From contig JAVBRE010000175.1 of assembly GCA_031548325.1 (NCBI GenBank), positions 1-22,007 on the forward strand: DNA of 22,007 nucleotides, in the 5' to 3' direction. Below, piece after piece: positions 7,217 through 14,901 of the stretch. The notes under the pieces are model-generated. The model was not told where the DNA came from and searched no databases. It saw only the letters and a program-made list of their open reading frames with translations. Numbering within the stretch: position 1 is the stretch's first letter; every line of letters starts with the position of its first letter. The position numbers were made by a program, and so were the translations under genes. The DNA is from FLUQ01 sp031548325. GTDB lineage: Bacteria; Desulfobacterota; Desulfovibrionia; Desulfovibrionales; Desulfovibrionaceae.

Positions 7217-7244
7217 TTGATTTCAGACAGTGGGCCGGTATACA
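7217..7244 (+). promoter_or_regulatory. Candidate sigma-70 promoter for the mtaB-like gene
   Basis: TTGATT (7217-7222), a 16-base spacer, then TATACA (7239-7244). Transcription would start near 7251-7252, two or three bases before the ATG at 7254. There is no Shine-Dalgarno sequence before either that ATG or the alternative GTG at 7230, which fits a nearly leaderless message. Confidence 0.35.
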
Positions 7245-7253
7245 GCAGCCGAC

Positions 7254-8603
7254 ATGACGCACACATTGTTCGCGCCCGGCGCGCGCTTCACCCTTATCAC
7301 CCTCGGCTGCAAGGTCAACCAGTACGAAAGCCACGCCCTGCGCGAGGCCTGGCTGGCCGCGGGTCTTACGGAAGCATCCGATCCGGCCCTGGCCGACATT
7401 GTTTGCATCAATTCCTGCGCGGTCACGGCAAAAGCCGTGGCCGACGTGCGGTCCGGCGTGAGCCGCGCCCGCCGCGCCGCACCGGACGCCTCCATCATTC
7501 TGACCGGCTGCGCGGCCCAGGTGCTGGCGGAAGAACTGGCCGCCCTGCCCGGCGTCACGGCCGTCATTCCTCAGGACGCCAAAGCGGAACTTTTGTCCCT
7601 CGCCATCCCCCTCTACCGCGGGGTCAAGGGGCCTCAGGCCCCTTGCGGGGATTCCAAAGGGGCAACGCTCCTTTGGCCCGCCTTCGCGGTTTCCGGCTAT
7701 GACCGCTCGCGAGCCCTGGTCAAGGTGCAGGACGGCTGTTCGCACCGTTGTACCTTCTGCATCGTGCCCCTGACGCGCGGCCCTTCGCGCAGCCGGCCCG
7801 CAACGGAAAGCCTGGCCGAGGTCCGGCGCCTGCTGGATGCCGGTTTTCGCGAAATCACGCTTTCGGGCATCAACCTGGCCCAGTACGGCCGTGATCTCGC
7901 TTCGCCCCATGATTTCTGGGATCTCGCAGCATACCTGGACAGGGAACTGGCGCCGGAATGGGCGGGACGCGCCCGGCTGCGCCTGAGTTCGCTGGAGCCG
8001 GGGCAACTGGACCCCAAAGCCCTGGAAGTTCTGGCGTCGGCGCGGCTCATCGCCCCGCATCTGCACCTTTCGTTGCAGAGCGGCAGTCCGGATGTGCTGC
8101 GGCGCATGGGCCGGGGACATTACAATCCCGGCCTGCTGTCGGATTTTTGCGCGAATCTGGCCCGCGTCTGGCCGCGCTTCGGCCTGGGCGCGGACATTCT
8201 GACCGGTTTTCCGGCGGAGACGGAAAGCGAGGCGAAAGAAACGGAAAACCTGGTCAAATCCCTGCCCTTCACCTACGCCCATGTCTTTGCCTATTCCCCC
8301 CGGCCGGGCACATGGGCGGCCACGGCAACAGGCGCGGGTCCCGCGGCGGTGAAAAAAAGCCGGTCCGCCAGACTGCGGCATCTGCTGGCCGTCAAGAAAG
8401 ACGCCTTTTTGCGCGGCTGTCTGGACCTGCCCCTGGTGCATGTGGCCTGGGAAGGGACGGACGGCGGCGTCAACGAATTTTACAGCGATTGCCGTTTCAC
8501 GGGCGAGCGTCCGCCCGAAAGAACGATGCAGCGCGCGTTGCTCGCGGCCTGCCCCGTGGCGACTGACAAGGGCCGCCTGCTGGTCGCATACCGGCCGGAA
8601 TGA
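7254..8603 (+). CDS. mtaB: MtaB-like tRNA (t6A) methylthiotransferase
   Basis: A 449-residue radical-SAM enzyme expected to add a methylthio group to t6A37 of tRNAs decoding ANN codons. The N-terminal UPF0004 domain has LGCKVNQYES (typical of MtaB rather than MiaB or RimO), and cysteines C19, C55 and C86 for the auxiliary iron-sulfur cluster. The radical-SAM motif is C162-x3-C166-x2-C169 in QDGCSHRCTFC. The C-terminal TRAM-like part is diverged. Residues 123-141 or so, between the two domains, are encoded by a double-hairpin repeat (7620-7676) inserted in frame. The start is uncertain: ATG 7254 is preferred, while GTG 7230 would add eight residues; neither has a ribosome-binding site. It is followed after 84 bases by the sigma-54 regulator. 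Confidence 0.85.
   Translation: MTHTLFAPGARFTLITLGCKVNQYESHALREAWLAAGLTEASDPALADIVCINSCAVTAKAVADVRSGVSRARRAAPDASIILTGCAAQVLAEELAALPGVTAVIPQDAKAELLSLAIPLYRGVKGPQAPCGDSKGATLLWPAFAVSGYDRSRALVKVQDGCSHRCTFCIVPLTRGPSRSRPATESLAEVRRLLDAGFREITLSGINLAQYGRDLASPHDFWDLAAYLDRELAPEWAGRARLRLSSLEPGQLDPKALEVLASARLIAPHLHLSLQSGSPDVLRRMGRGHYNPGLLSDFCANLARVWPRFGLGADILTGFPAETESEAKETENLVKSLPFTYAHVFAYSPRPGTWAATATGAGPAAVKKSRSARLRHLLAVKKDAFLRGCLDLPLVHVAWEGTDGGVNEFYSDCRFTGERPPERTMQRALLAACPVATDKGRLLVAYRPE
7620..7676 (-). repeat. Double-hairpin repeat (copy 2) inserted in frame in the mtaB-like gene
   Basis: In reverse orientation this matches the intergenic copy at 112-165 part for part: a CCAAAGG-armed hairpin (7654-7676), an eight-base spacer ending CCCCG (7646-7653), a 9-bp, 3-base-loop hairpin with arms CAAGGGGCC and GGCCCCTTG (7625-7645), then ACCCC (7620-7624). 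In hairpin 2 the base pair next to the top of the stem is G-C in copy 1 and C-G here, a compensatory change. It adds about 19 codons (reading GVKGPQAPCGDSKGATLLW) with no stop or frameshift, in the linker between the UPF0004 and radical-SAM domains. Confidence 0.75.
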
Positions 8604-8687
8604 CGGAATTGACCGCGCCCGTTCCGGTCCGGTTCACTTTTTTCGCGTATGCCGTTACCATTGGCCGCACACAGTATAAGGAGAGCA

Positions 8688-10487
8688 ATGTTACGCAGCA
8701 TCCAGCCTTTTGTCGTTCGTTTTGCGAATATTATCGCCACCGTCACCGGCATCGACATCGAAGTCGTTGACGCGAGCCTGCTGCGCGTGGCCGGCACCGG
8801 CATTTACGCCGAGGGCGTCGGCAAAAGCATTGAGGAAGCGGGCGAGGTTTACCGGCACGCCCTTGCCGGCCGCGAGACCGTGTACGTCGAAGATCCCAGA
8901 TCCCACCCCATCTGCAAAAATTGTCCGGCCCTGAACAACTGCCGCGAAACCCTGTGCCTGTGCACGCCCATCGTACTGGACGGCCAGGTGCTGGGCATCA
9001 TCGGCATGGTTTGTTTCACCGTGCACGAGCGGGTGCGGGTGATGGTGCAAAAACGCGTGTACATCGACTTTGTGCAGCAGATGGCCGAGGGCATCGCGCG
9101 GGAAGTGCGCAGCCAGATGCGCCAGACGCGCGCCAGCAACATGCTGGACACGCTGTTGCAGATCGTGGACAGCAACCACAGAGGCATCCTGGTGCTGAAC
9201 AGAGAGGGAGGCGTCACCTATTGCAACGACACGGCCCGGCAGGAATTGGGGCTGGAAAAGGGCGAACAGCCCAAAGCCCTGATCGTCAAAAAGACCGGGG
9301 ACATTCTGTCGGATATGGATGAATTCGAAGTCCAGGTGGACGGCCGCGTCGGCCTGATCATGGGACATCTTTCGCCGCTGACTTCCGAAGACCCGGCCTA
9401 TGCCTCGGTGCTGGTATTTGATTCTTTGCCCCGACTGACCGAGCGTCTCTCGGCCATGACCACGGCCACGGAAAGCACGGGCGGCCTCTCGGCCATACGG
9501 GGCGACAGCCGCCCCTTGCGGCTGCTGGCCAAAAAGGTCAGGCAGATCGCCCGCACCTCGTCCACTGTGCTGATCACCGGCGAGTCCGGCACGGGCAAAG
9601 AGCTTTTCGCCAGAGCCGTCCATGCGGAAAGCGACCGCGCCGACAAACCCTTTATCGCCGTGAACTGCGGGGCCATACCCGACGCCCTGCTGGAAAGCGA
9701 ACTCTTCGGCTATGTGCGCGGGGCCTTTACCGGCGCGAGCCCTTCCGGCCGCATCGGCAAGTTTGAACTGGCACACAGCGGGGTCATCTTTCTGGACGAA
9801 ATAGGCTCCATGCCTCTGTATTTGCAAGTCAAACTGCTGCGGGTGCTGCAAGAACGCAGCATCATCCGCCTGGGATCCAACCGTCTGGTAGACATCGACG
9901 TGCGGGTCATTGCGGCCACCAATGAGGATCTGCCGGAACTGATCCGACAGAACATGTTCCGCGACGACCTGTATTACCGCCTCAACGTCATTCCTCTTGA
10001 AGTCCCGCCCCTGCGCGAACGGCGGGAAGACATTCCCATTCTGGCCCGCTACTTTCTGGACAAGTACTGCAAACGCTTCGGCAAACCCGTGGGACGCCTG
10101 CCCGACTCCGTGCTGGAACTGTTCGGCGCCTATGCCTGGCCGGGAAACGTGCGTGAATTTGAAAACGTGATGGAATATCTCGTCAACATCATGCCCGGCG
10201 GCAGCACGGTGGCGCTTTCCATGCTGCCTCAGAAAATTCGGCAGGCGGTCGTTCAGGCCAGGGCGTCCGCGCCCGCAGCCTCTCCTCCGGCATTCAGCGC
10301 GGCGCCTGCCGCCACGTCCGGTCCCGCGCCGGTCATCCCTCTGGAAACACTGGAACAGGAAGCCATACGCAACGCCCTGGCCCTGTACGGCACAGATACC
10401 AAAGGCAAGCACGAAGCGGCCAAAGCGCTGGGCATCGGTATGGCTACCTTGTACCGCAAAATAGGCGGCGGTCCGGATCGGCCGTGA
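8688..10487 (+). CDS. Sigma-54-dependent transcriptional regulator (YgeV-like, cysteine-rich sensor)
   Basis: A 599-residue enhancer-binding protein. The N-terminal sensor (about 1-150) looks GAF-like and carries a tight cysteine group, C76, C79, C85, C90 and C92 (CKNCPALNNCRETLCLC). A PAS-like domain follows (about 155-255, RGILVLNREGGVTYCNDTA). The AAA+ domain has Walker A GESGTGKE (298-305), the sigma-54 contact loop GAFTGA (345-350) and Walker B GVIFLDE (365-371). A Fis-type helix-turn-helix ends the protein (KHEAAKALGIGMATLYRKIGG). The start ATG at 8688 has AAGGAGA upstream; an earlier in-frame ATG at 8649 lacks one. Its architecture and its place beside ygeX and ygeY recall E. coli YgeV. 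It most likely activates the downstream operon, which has a sigma-54 promoter. The absence of a receiver domain suggests direct ligand or redox sensing. Confidence 0.9.
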   Translation: MLRSIQPFVVRFANIIATVTGIDIEVVDASLLRVAGTGIYAEGVGKSIEEAGEVYRHALAGRETVYVEDPRSHPICKNCPALNNCRETLCLCTPIVLDGQVLGIIGMVCFTVHERVRVMVQKRVYIDFVQQMAEGIAREVRSQMRQTRASNMLDTLLQIVDSNHRGILVLNREGGVTYCNDTARQELGLEKGEQPKALIVKKTGDILSDMDEFEVQVDGRVGLIMGHLSPLTSEDPAYASVLVFDSLPRLTERLSAMTTATESTGGLSAIRGDSRPLRLLAKKVRQIARTSSTVLITGESGTGKELFARAVHAESDRADKPFIAVNCGAIPDALLESELFGYVRGAFTGASPSGRIGKFELAHSGVIFLDEIGSMPLYLQVKLLRVLQERSIIRLGSNRLVDIDVRVIAATNEDLPELIRQNMFRDDLYYRLNVIPLEVPPLRERREDIPILARYFLDKYCKRFGKPVGRLPDSVLELFGAYAWPGNVREFENVMEYLVNIMPGGSTVALSMLPQKIRQAVVQARASAPAASPPAFSAAPAATSGPAPVIPLETLEQEAIRNALALYGTDTKGKHEAAKALGIGMATLYRKIGGGPDRP

Positions 10488-10491
10488 TGCT

Positions 10492-10510
10492 GCGTCAGGG
10501 GACGCTTTTT
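10492..10510 (+). terminator. Rho-independent terminator of the regulator gene
   Basis: GCGTC (10492-10496), loop AGGG, GACGC (10501-10505), then TTTTT. It begins five bases after the regulator stop codon. The stem is short but the T-run is immediate. Confidence 0.6.
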
Positions 10511-10642
10511 GTTTCGGGCATGGACCGCCAGAGTCCATTCCCTGCATAAAAGGCGCCCCTTCCTTGCCTGACGGCCGAACCGGACCGCCGCCCAGACGCA
10601 ACATCATCCCATACGGCGCATTTTCAGGCGAGTTCCTTCTCT

Positions 10643-10658
10643 CATTTTGATAATTTTT
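10643..10658 (+). promoter_or_regulatory. Half-copy of the operator-like sequence
   Basis: CATTTTGATAATTTTT repeats the left half of the palindrome at 10676-10698, exactly 33 bases upstream (about three helical turns). The flanking CTC is shared too. Such phased repeats are typical of enhancer sites for sigma-54 activators; binding is inferred. Confidence 0.45.
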
Positions 10659-10665
10659 TCTCTTT

Positions 10666-10714
10666 CGGCACTTCTCATTTTGATAATTTATCAAAATGAA
10701 AACGTGCCGTTTTT
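10666..10714 (+). promoter_or_regulatory. AT-rich palindrome: probable activator site and/or intrinsic terminator
   Basis: The core is a perfect 10-bp inverted repeat, CATTTTGATA and TATCAAAATG around ATT (10676-10698). It is nested within an outer CGGCAC/GTGCCG repeat (10666-10671, 10704-10709) and followed by TTTTT (10710-10714). The core lies about 120 bases upstream of the predicted sigma-54 start site, a usual enhancer distance. The outer GC stem plus T-run also makes a plausible terminator. Both roles are possible; the half-copy at 10643-10658 favours protein binding for the core. Confidence 0.55.
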
Positions 10715-10725
10715 ACATCCGGTCC

Positions 10726-10757
10726 AAGAAAAAATCCGCTAACCGGCTTTTTCTTTT
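10726..10757 (+). terminator. A/T-tract hairpin, weak terminator or bend
   Basis: AAGAAAAA (10726-10733) and TTTTTCTT (10748-10755) pair outside a CCG/CGG stem, followed by more T. It lies between the palindrome and the sigma-54 promoter, where an intrinsically bent A-tract would also help looping. The GC core is only three pairs, so terminator strength is doubtful. Confidence 0.35.
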
Positions 10758-10781
10758 ATACTTTTCAGCCCGAGGCCGACC

Positions 10782-10797
10782 TGGCCCCGATCTTGCT
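10782..10797 (+). promoter_or_regulatory. Sigma-54 promoter for the ygeX/ygeY operon
   Basis: TGGCCCCGATCTTGCT has the invariant -24 GG and -12 GC exactly ten bases apart, and matches TGGCACG-N4-TTGCW except at two positions. Transcription should start near 10807-10808, about 38 bases before the GTG start codon. A sigma-54 activator gene lies directly upstream. Confidence 0.75.
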
Positions 10798-10845
10798 ATC
10801 TCTTGTCCATCATTGCGCGGCTTTGCCGCTTTGTAAGGAGGTAGC

Positions 10846-12069
10846 GTGAATAATATCCTGTTCTTCGAAAACACTGCCAGAAAACACGCGGGCCAGGGCG
10901 CGCCGTTGACGGATTTCACCGATGAAACCGCCGCCAGGGTCCGGGCCTTTCATCAGAGTTTTCCCGAATACTCGAAAACTCCGCTGGTTCCCCTGCCCAG
11001 CCTGGCGAAAAGCCTGGGCGTCGGTTCCATTTTCGTCAAGGACGAGTCCAAGCGTTTCGGGCTGAACGCCTTCAAAGTGCTGGGCGGCGCATACGCCATA
11101 GGGCGCCTCTTGGCCGAGCGCCTGGGCAGGCCCATCGAAAACGCCGGCCGCGACGCGCTCCGCTCCCCTGAGGTGCGCAAGCAGCTGGGCGACCTCACCT
11201 TTGCCACGGCTACCGACGGCAACCATGGCCGCGGCGTGGCCTGGACCGCCCGACAACTGGGTCTGGGCGCCGCCGTTTACATGCCCAGGGGCGCGGCCAA
11301 GACCCGCGTGGACAACATTCTGGCCACCGGCGCGTCCTGCACGGTCACGGACCTGAACTACGACGACGCCGTGCGTCTGGCCAACAGCAACGCCGAAAAA
11401 AACGGCTGGATCATGGTTCAGGACACAGCCTGGGAAGGCTATGAGGACATTCCCCGCTGGATCATGCAGGGCTACATGACGCTCGCCGTGGAAGCTCTGG
11501 AACAACTGCGCGCCCTTGGCGTCAAAGCGCCCACCCACCTCTTTTTGCAGGCCGGGGTCGGTTCTTTTGCCGGCGCGGCTCTCGGTTACTTCACCGCCGC
11601 CCTGGGCGACGAAGCGCCCGCGACGGTCATCGTGGAACCGCACCAGGCCAACTGCATTCACAAGTCCATGAGCGCGAAAGACGGCAAGCCCCACAACGTC
11701 ACCGGCGACCTGGATACCCTGATGGCGGGCCTGGCCTGCGGCGAACCCAGCACTATCAGTTGGGGCGTTCTGCGCGACTACGCGGCCGCGTCCATTTCCT
11801 GCCCCGACTATATCGCGGCCAACGGCATGCGCATTCTGGGTTCCCCCCTGCCGGGCGACGAACGGATCATTTCCGGCGAATCCGGAGCCGTGACCGCCGG
11901 CATTCTGGAGTACCTGATGAGCAGCCCGGATGCGGCCGCCATGCGCGAAACCCTAAAACTCGGCCCCGAATCTTCCGTGCTGCTCATCAGCACGGAAGGC
12001 GACACATCCCCCCAAGTTTACCGTGACGTTGTGTGGCACGGAAAGCACCCCGACGGAGGCAAGGCATGA
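10846..12069 (+). CDS. dpaL: Diaminopropionate ammonia-lyase (DpaL/YgeX)
   Basis: A 407-residue cytoplasmic PLP enzyme that splits 2,3-diaminopropionate (in the E. coli enzyme both D and L forms) to pyruvate and two ammonia. The PLP lysine is K77 in RFGLNAFKVLGGAYA, the same number as in E. coli YgeX. The TATDGNHGRGVAW loop (about 121-133) carries an aspartate, D124, likely equivalent to the second catalytic base of the E. coli enzyme. Length is normal for the family (about 400). The GTG start has an ideal TAAGGAGGTAG site five bases upstream (10832-10842). Its stop overlaps the ygeY-like start as ATGA, so the two are translationally coupled. It is the first gene after the sigma-54 promoter. 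Confidence 0.92.
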   Translation: MNNILFFENTARKHAGQGAPLTDFTDETAARVRAFHQSFPEYSKTPLVPLPSLAKSLGVGSIFVKDESKRFGLNAFKVLGGAYAIGRLLAERLGRPIENAGRDALRSPEVRKQLGDLTFATATDGNHGRGVAWTARQLGLGAAVYMPRGAAKTRVDNILATGASCTVTDLNYDDAVRLANSNAEKNGWIMVQDTAWEGYEDIPRWIMQGYMTLAVEALEQLRALGVKAPTHLFLQAGVGSFAGAALGYFTAALGDEAPATVIVEPHQANCIHKSMSAKDGKPHNVTGDLDTLMAGLACGEPSTISWGVLRDYAAASISCPDYIAANGMRILGSPLPGDERIISGESGAVTAGILEYLMSSPDAAAMRETLKLGPESSVLLISTEGDTSPQVYRDVVWHGKHPDGGKA

Positions 12070-13250
12070 TCAGCGCGTCAGAGCAAAAAGCCGTAACCGA
12101 ACTGTGCAGCAAACTGATACAGCAGCCCAGCGTTTCCGGCGAAGAAGGAAAAGTTGTCGACGTTCTGGCCGACTATATGCGGCAAAACGGCTTTGACGAC
12201 ATCCATGTGGACCGTTACGGCAGCATCACCGGAACCATCAGGGGCAAACGTCCCGGTCCCGGGCTGCTTTTTGACGGGCATATCGACACCGTGCCCGTGC
12301 CCGACCCTTCCGCCTGGAAGCAAAAGCCCTTCGGCGGCGAGCTCGTTGACGGCCGCATTTACGGCCGGGGCGCGTCCGACATGAAGGGCGCGGTGGCCGC
12401 CATGGCCGTCGCCGCCGCCAAGGTGGCCAAAGAAACGGGCAAGGACTTCGCCGGCGAAATTCTGGTAGCCGGGGTCGTGCACGAAGAATGCTTCGAAGGC
12501 ATCGCCTCGCGCGAAATTTCCGCCCGCAGCAAGCCAGACATCGTGGTCATCGGCGAAGCCTCGGAAATGAACCTGAAGATCGGACAGCGCGGCCGGGCGG
12601 AAATAACCGTCGAAACCTTCGGCGTGCCTGCGCATTCCGCCAGCCCCCACAAGGGCGTCAACGCGGTGCTGGCCATGATGCAACTCGCCCGCGCCATCGA
12701 AGAGCTGCCCCTGACCGAACACCCCATACTGGGCAAGGGCGTTTCCGTGCTGACGGACATCATTTCCAGCCCCTACCCCGGCGCATCCGTAGTGCCCAGC
12801 CACTGCCGCGCCACCTACGACCGGCGCCTGCTGGTGGGCGAAACCATGGAATCGGTTCTGGCCCCCTATACCGAAGCCATCGCCCGCCTGGCCAAAACCG
12901 ATCCCAGCTTCAAGGCCACAGCCCGGTACGCCAGGGGCAGAGAAAAATGCCATCCCGGCGGCTTTATCGAAGGCGAGCGCTTCTTTCCCGGCTGGGTCTT
13001 CGACGAAACGGAAGACTTCATCCAGAAAGCCCTGGCCGGACTGCGCTCCGTGGGCATCAACCCCGCCGTTTCCCACTACTCCTTCTGCACCAACGGCAGC
13101 CACTACGCCGGCGAGAAGGGAATACGAACCATCGGATTCGGGCCGTCGCTGGAAACGCTGGCCCATACCATTGATGAATATATAGAAGTGTCCCAACTGT
13201 ATCTGGCTGTGGACGGTTACGCGGCCATCAGCAAGGCGCTTTTGACTTAG
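12066..13250 (+). CDS. ygeY: YgeY-family M20 metallohydrolase
   Basis: A 394-residue cytoplasmic hydrolase of the ArgE/DapE/M20 family, in the branch named YgeY and described as linked to selenium metabolism. Metal-binding motifs are intact: DGHIDTVP (H72, D74), GRGASDMKGA (D105, the bridging carboxylate) and VHEECFEG (catalytic E140, metal E141). A C-terminal histidine in LAHTIDEY completes the site. The dimerisation insert between about 180 and 290 is present. The start at 12066 is chosen over an upstream in-frame ATG because it couples by ATGA to dpaL. In known anaerobic clusters YgeX and YgeY occur together, including those tied to urate and purine breakdown, so it may release diaminopropionate from an N-substituted precursor. 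That substrate is inferred. Confidence 0.88.
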   Translation: MISASEQKAVTELCSKLIQQPSVSGEEGKVVDVLADYMRQNGFDDIHVDRYGSITGTIRGKRPGPGLLFDGHIDTVPVPDPSAWKQKPFGGELVDGRIYGRGASDMKGAVAAMAVAAAKVAKETGKDFAGEILVAGVVHEECFEGIASREISARSKPDIVVIGEASEMNLKIGQRGRAEITVETFGVPAHSASPHKGVNAVLAMMQLARAIEELPLTEHPILGKGVSVLTDIISSPYPGASVVPSHCRATYDRRLLVGETMESVLAPYTEAIARLAKTDPSFKATARYARGREKCHPGGFIEGERFFPGWVFDETEDFIQKALAGLRSVGINPAVSHYSFCTNGSHYAGEKGIRTIGFGPSLETLAHTIDEYIEVSQLYLAVDGYAAISKALLT

Positions 13251-13263
13251 GTGGTTCCGGCGG

Positions 13264-13284
13264 GCCGGGCGACATGCGCCCGGC
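13264..13284 (+). repeat. Intercistronic hairpin before the symporter gene
   Basis: A perfect 8-bp stem, GCCGGGCG with CGCCCGGC, around the loop ACATG, 14 bases after the ygeY stop. With no T-run it is more likely an mRNA processing or stability element than a full terminator. Confidence 0.5.
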
Positions 13285-13324
13285 TCACAACACAATATAC
13301 TTGCAGCATCAGGAGAGAGAAGAC

Positions 13325-14830
13325 ATGCACGCAACAGTATACATCGTCATCGCCTACATGGCGACCATGATCATCATCGCCCTGGCCGTGTCCTTCCGCA
13401 AGGTCAAAAACTCGGAAGACTTCCACCTGGCCGGCCGTTCCCTCGGCCCCCTGATGATGGCCGGAACGCTCGCCGCGGCTGAAATCGGCGGGGGCAGCAC
13501 CATCGGCGTGGCCGCCCGCGCCTACGGGGATTGGGGTCTTTCCGCCGGCTGGTACGTGGTCTGCGCCGGCATCGGCATTTTTCTGGTCTCTTTCGTGGCC
13601 CCCTTTCTGCGCCGTTCCATGGCCACCACGGTTCCCGAAATTCTGGCCCGCCGCTACGGCACGCCGTCCCACATCATCACCACCTTTCTCTCTCTTGCCA
13701 CCCTTTTCGTGGCTACCGCCGCGCAGGTAAAAGCCACCAGCTCCATCATCCAGACCATTTCGGGCATGGATTTTGTGCACACCACCATCATGGTGGTCAT
13801 CGTGGTCACCATATACACCATGCTGGGCGGCCTTGTGTCGGTCGCTTTCACCGACATCGTGCACATTCTGTTCATCACCGTGGGAATGGCCATCGCCATG
13901 CCCATCATCCTGTCCGGCGCGGGCGGCTGGGAAACGGTCAGCGCCAGCATCGCGGCGAAAGCTCCGGCCAAACTCGGCCTGACCCTGGTCGGCTGGAAAA
14001 CGATCATCGGCCTCATCCTTATGTACTTCATGACCTTCTCCACCGGTCAGGAAGCCGTGCAGCGCTATTTCGCCGCCCGCGACATCAAGACCGCGCGCCT
14101 GGGCTCCTTTCTCTGCTCTTTGCTCATGGCCTGCTACGGCTTCATTCCGGCCATCATCGGCCTCTGCGCCCTGGCCCACTTTGACGGCATCAACCCCAAC
14201 CAGGCCATGCCCATGGCGGCCATGAAATTCGCGCCCGTACTGATCGCGGGCCTGGTCATGGCGTCCGTGGTTGCGGCCACCATGTCCAGCGCTTCGGGCA
14301 ACCTGATCGGCTCCTGCACGCTGTTCACCAAGGACGTCTATCAGCGCTACGTGAACCCCAACGCTTCCGACCGCCAGATCGTGTTCGTTTCCAAGGCCGT
14401 CATCGTGGTCATGGGCATCGCCAGTTTGTGGATCGCCCTTGACGAATCCATCGGCATCATCCCGCTGCTGGTCTTCGGCTTCACCATGCGTTCCGCCGGT
14501 CCTTTCGCCGCCTTCCTGTTCGGCTTCATCTACAAAAACGCCACCAAGAACGGCGGGCTCGCCGCCATCGTGTTCGGTTCCATCGCCGCGTTCGCCTGGC
14601 AGTACTATGGCCAGCCCTACGGCATCATGTCGCTGGTTTTCGGTTCCGTGGTCAGCACCATCGCCTTCTTTGCGGTGTCCATGATCGAGCGTTCCATGGG
14701 CGTGCCCGCGGCGCCCCCGGCCATCACCGAAGAACATATTGAGGCCAACCGCCTGTCCGAACTGCGGGGCTTGCCCACCGACAGCGGCGAAGTCCGCGTC
14801 GGCTCCACCCGCAATTCTACCGCCGACTGA
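13325..14830 (+). CDS. Sodium:solute symporter (SSS family)
   Basis: A 501-residue inner-membrane transporter with about 13 predicted hydrophobic segments, of the PutP/PanF-like sodium symporter family. Recognisable features are the first helix MHATVYIVIAYMATMIIIAL, the FHLAGRSLGPLMMAGTLAAAEIGGGSTIG segment (first unwound helix of the LeuT-like fold; read as two overlapping stretches), MLGGLVSVAFTDIVH, and FSTGQEAVQRYFAARD. The real start is the ATG at 13325 with AGGAGAG at 13311-13317; an upstream in-frame ATG has no such site. Lying between the ygeY and deacylase genes, it probably imports the operon's substrate, perhaps an amino acid derivative or ureido compound. The solute cannot be read from the sequence. 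Confidence 0.88.
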   Translation: MHATVYIVIAYMATMIIIALAVSFRKVKNSEDFHLAGRSLGPLMMAGTLAAAEIGGGSTIGVAARAYGDWGLSAGWYVVCAGIGIFLVSFVAPFLRRSMATTVPEILARRYGTPSHIITTFLSLATLFVATAAQVKATSSIIQTISGMDFVHTTIMVVIVVTIYTMLGGLVSVAFTDIVHILFITVGMAIAMPIILSGAGGWETVSASIAAKAPAKLGLTLVGWKTIIGLILMYFMTFSTGQEAVQRYFAARDIKTARLGSFLCSLLMACYGFIPAIIGLCALAHFDGINPNQAMPMAAMKFAPVLIAGLVMASVVAATMSSASGNLIGSCTLFTKDVYQRYVNPNASDRQIVFVSKAVIVVMGIASLWIALDESIGIIPLLVFGFTMRSAGPFAAFLFGFIYKNATKNGGLAAIVFGSIAAFAWQYYGQPYGIMSLVFGSVVSTIAFFAVSMIERSMGVPAAPPAITEEHIEANRLSELRGLPTDSGEVRVGSTRNSTAD

Positions 14831-14848
14831 TTCCGCTCTCTTTTCCCG

Positions 14849-14877
14849 CCGGCGTCCGGAACATTTCCGGACGCCGG
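14849..14877 (+). repeat. Strong intercistronic hairpin before the deacylase gene
   Basis: A perfect 12-bp stem (CCGGCGTCCGGA with its complement) around ACATT, 18 bases after the symporter stop and 11 bases before the next ribosome-binding site. There is no T-run. It probably stabilises the upstream message or partly attenuates the last gene. Confidence 0.6.
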
Positions 14878-14901
14878 TCCCAAGCCCAAAGGAGGCCCCC
14901 C

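Noticed and set aside
8691..10694. 667-residue minus-strand frame opposite the regulator
   Set aside because: The opposite strand encodes an unmistakable sigma-54 activator; the shadow is low-complexity and begins within the control region.
12066..13250. Possible selenocysteine (in-frame TGA) in the selenium-linked YgeY protein
   Set aside because: The frame has no internal TGA and all M20 metal ligands are ordinary residues; the selenium link is only a family name.
13247..14737. 496-residue minus-strand frame rich in Gly, Asp and His opposite the symporter
   Set aside because: It is the antisense of hydrophobic codons in a membrane protein, a well-known artefact.
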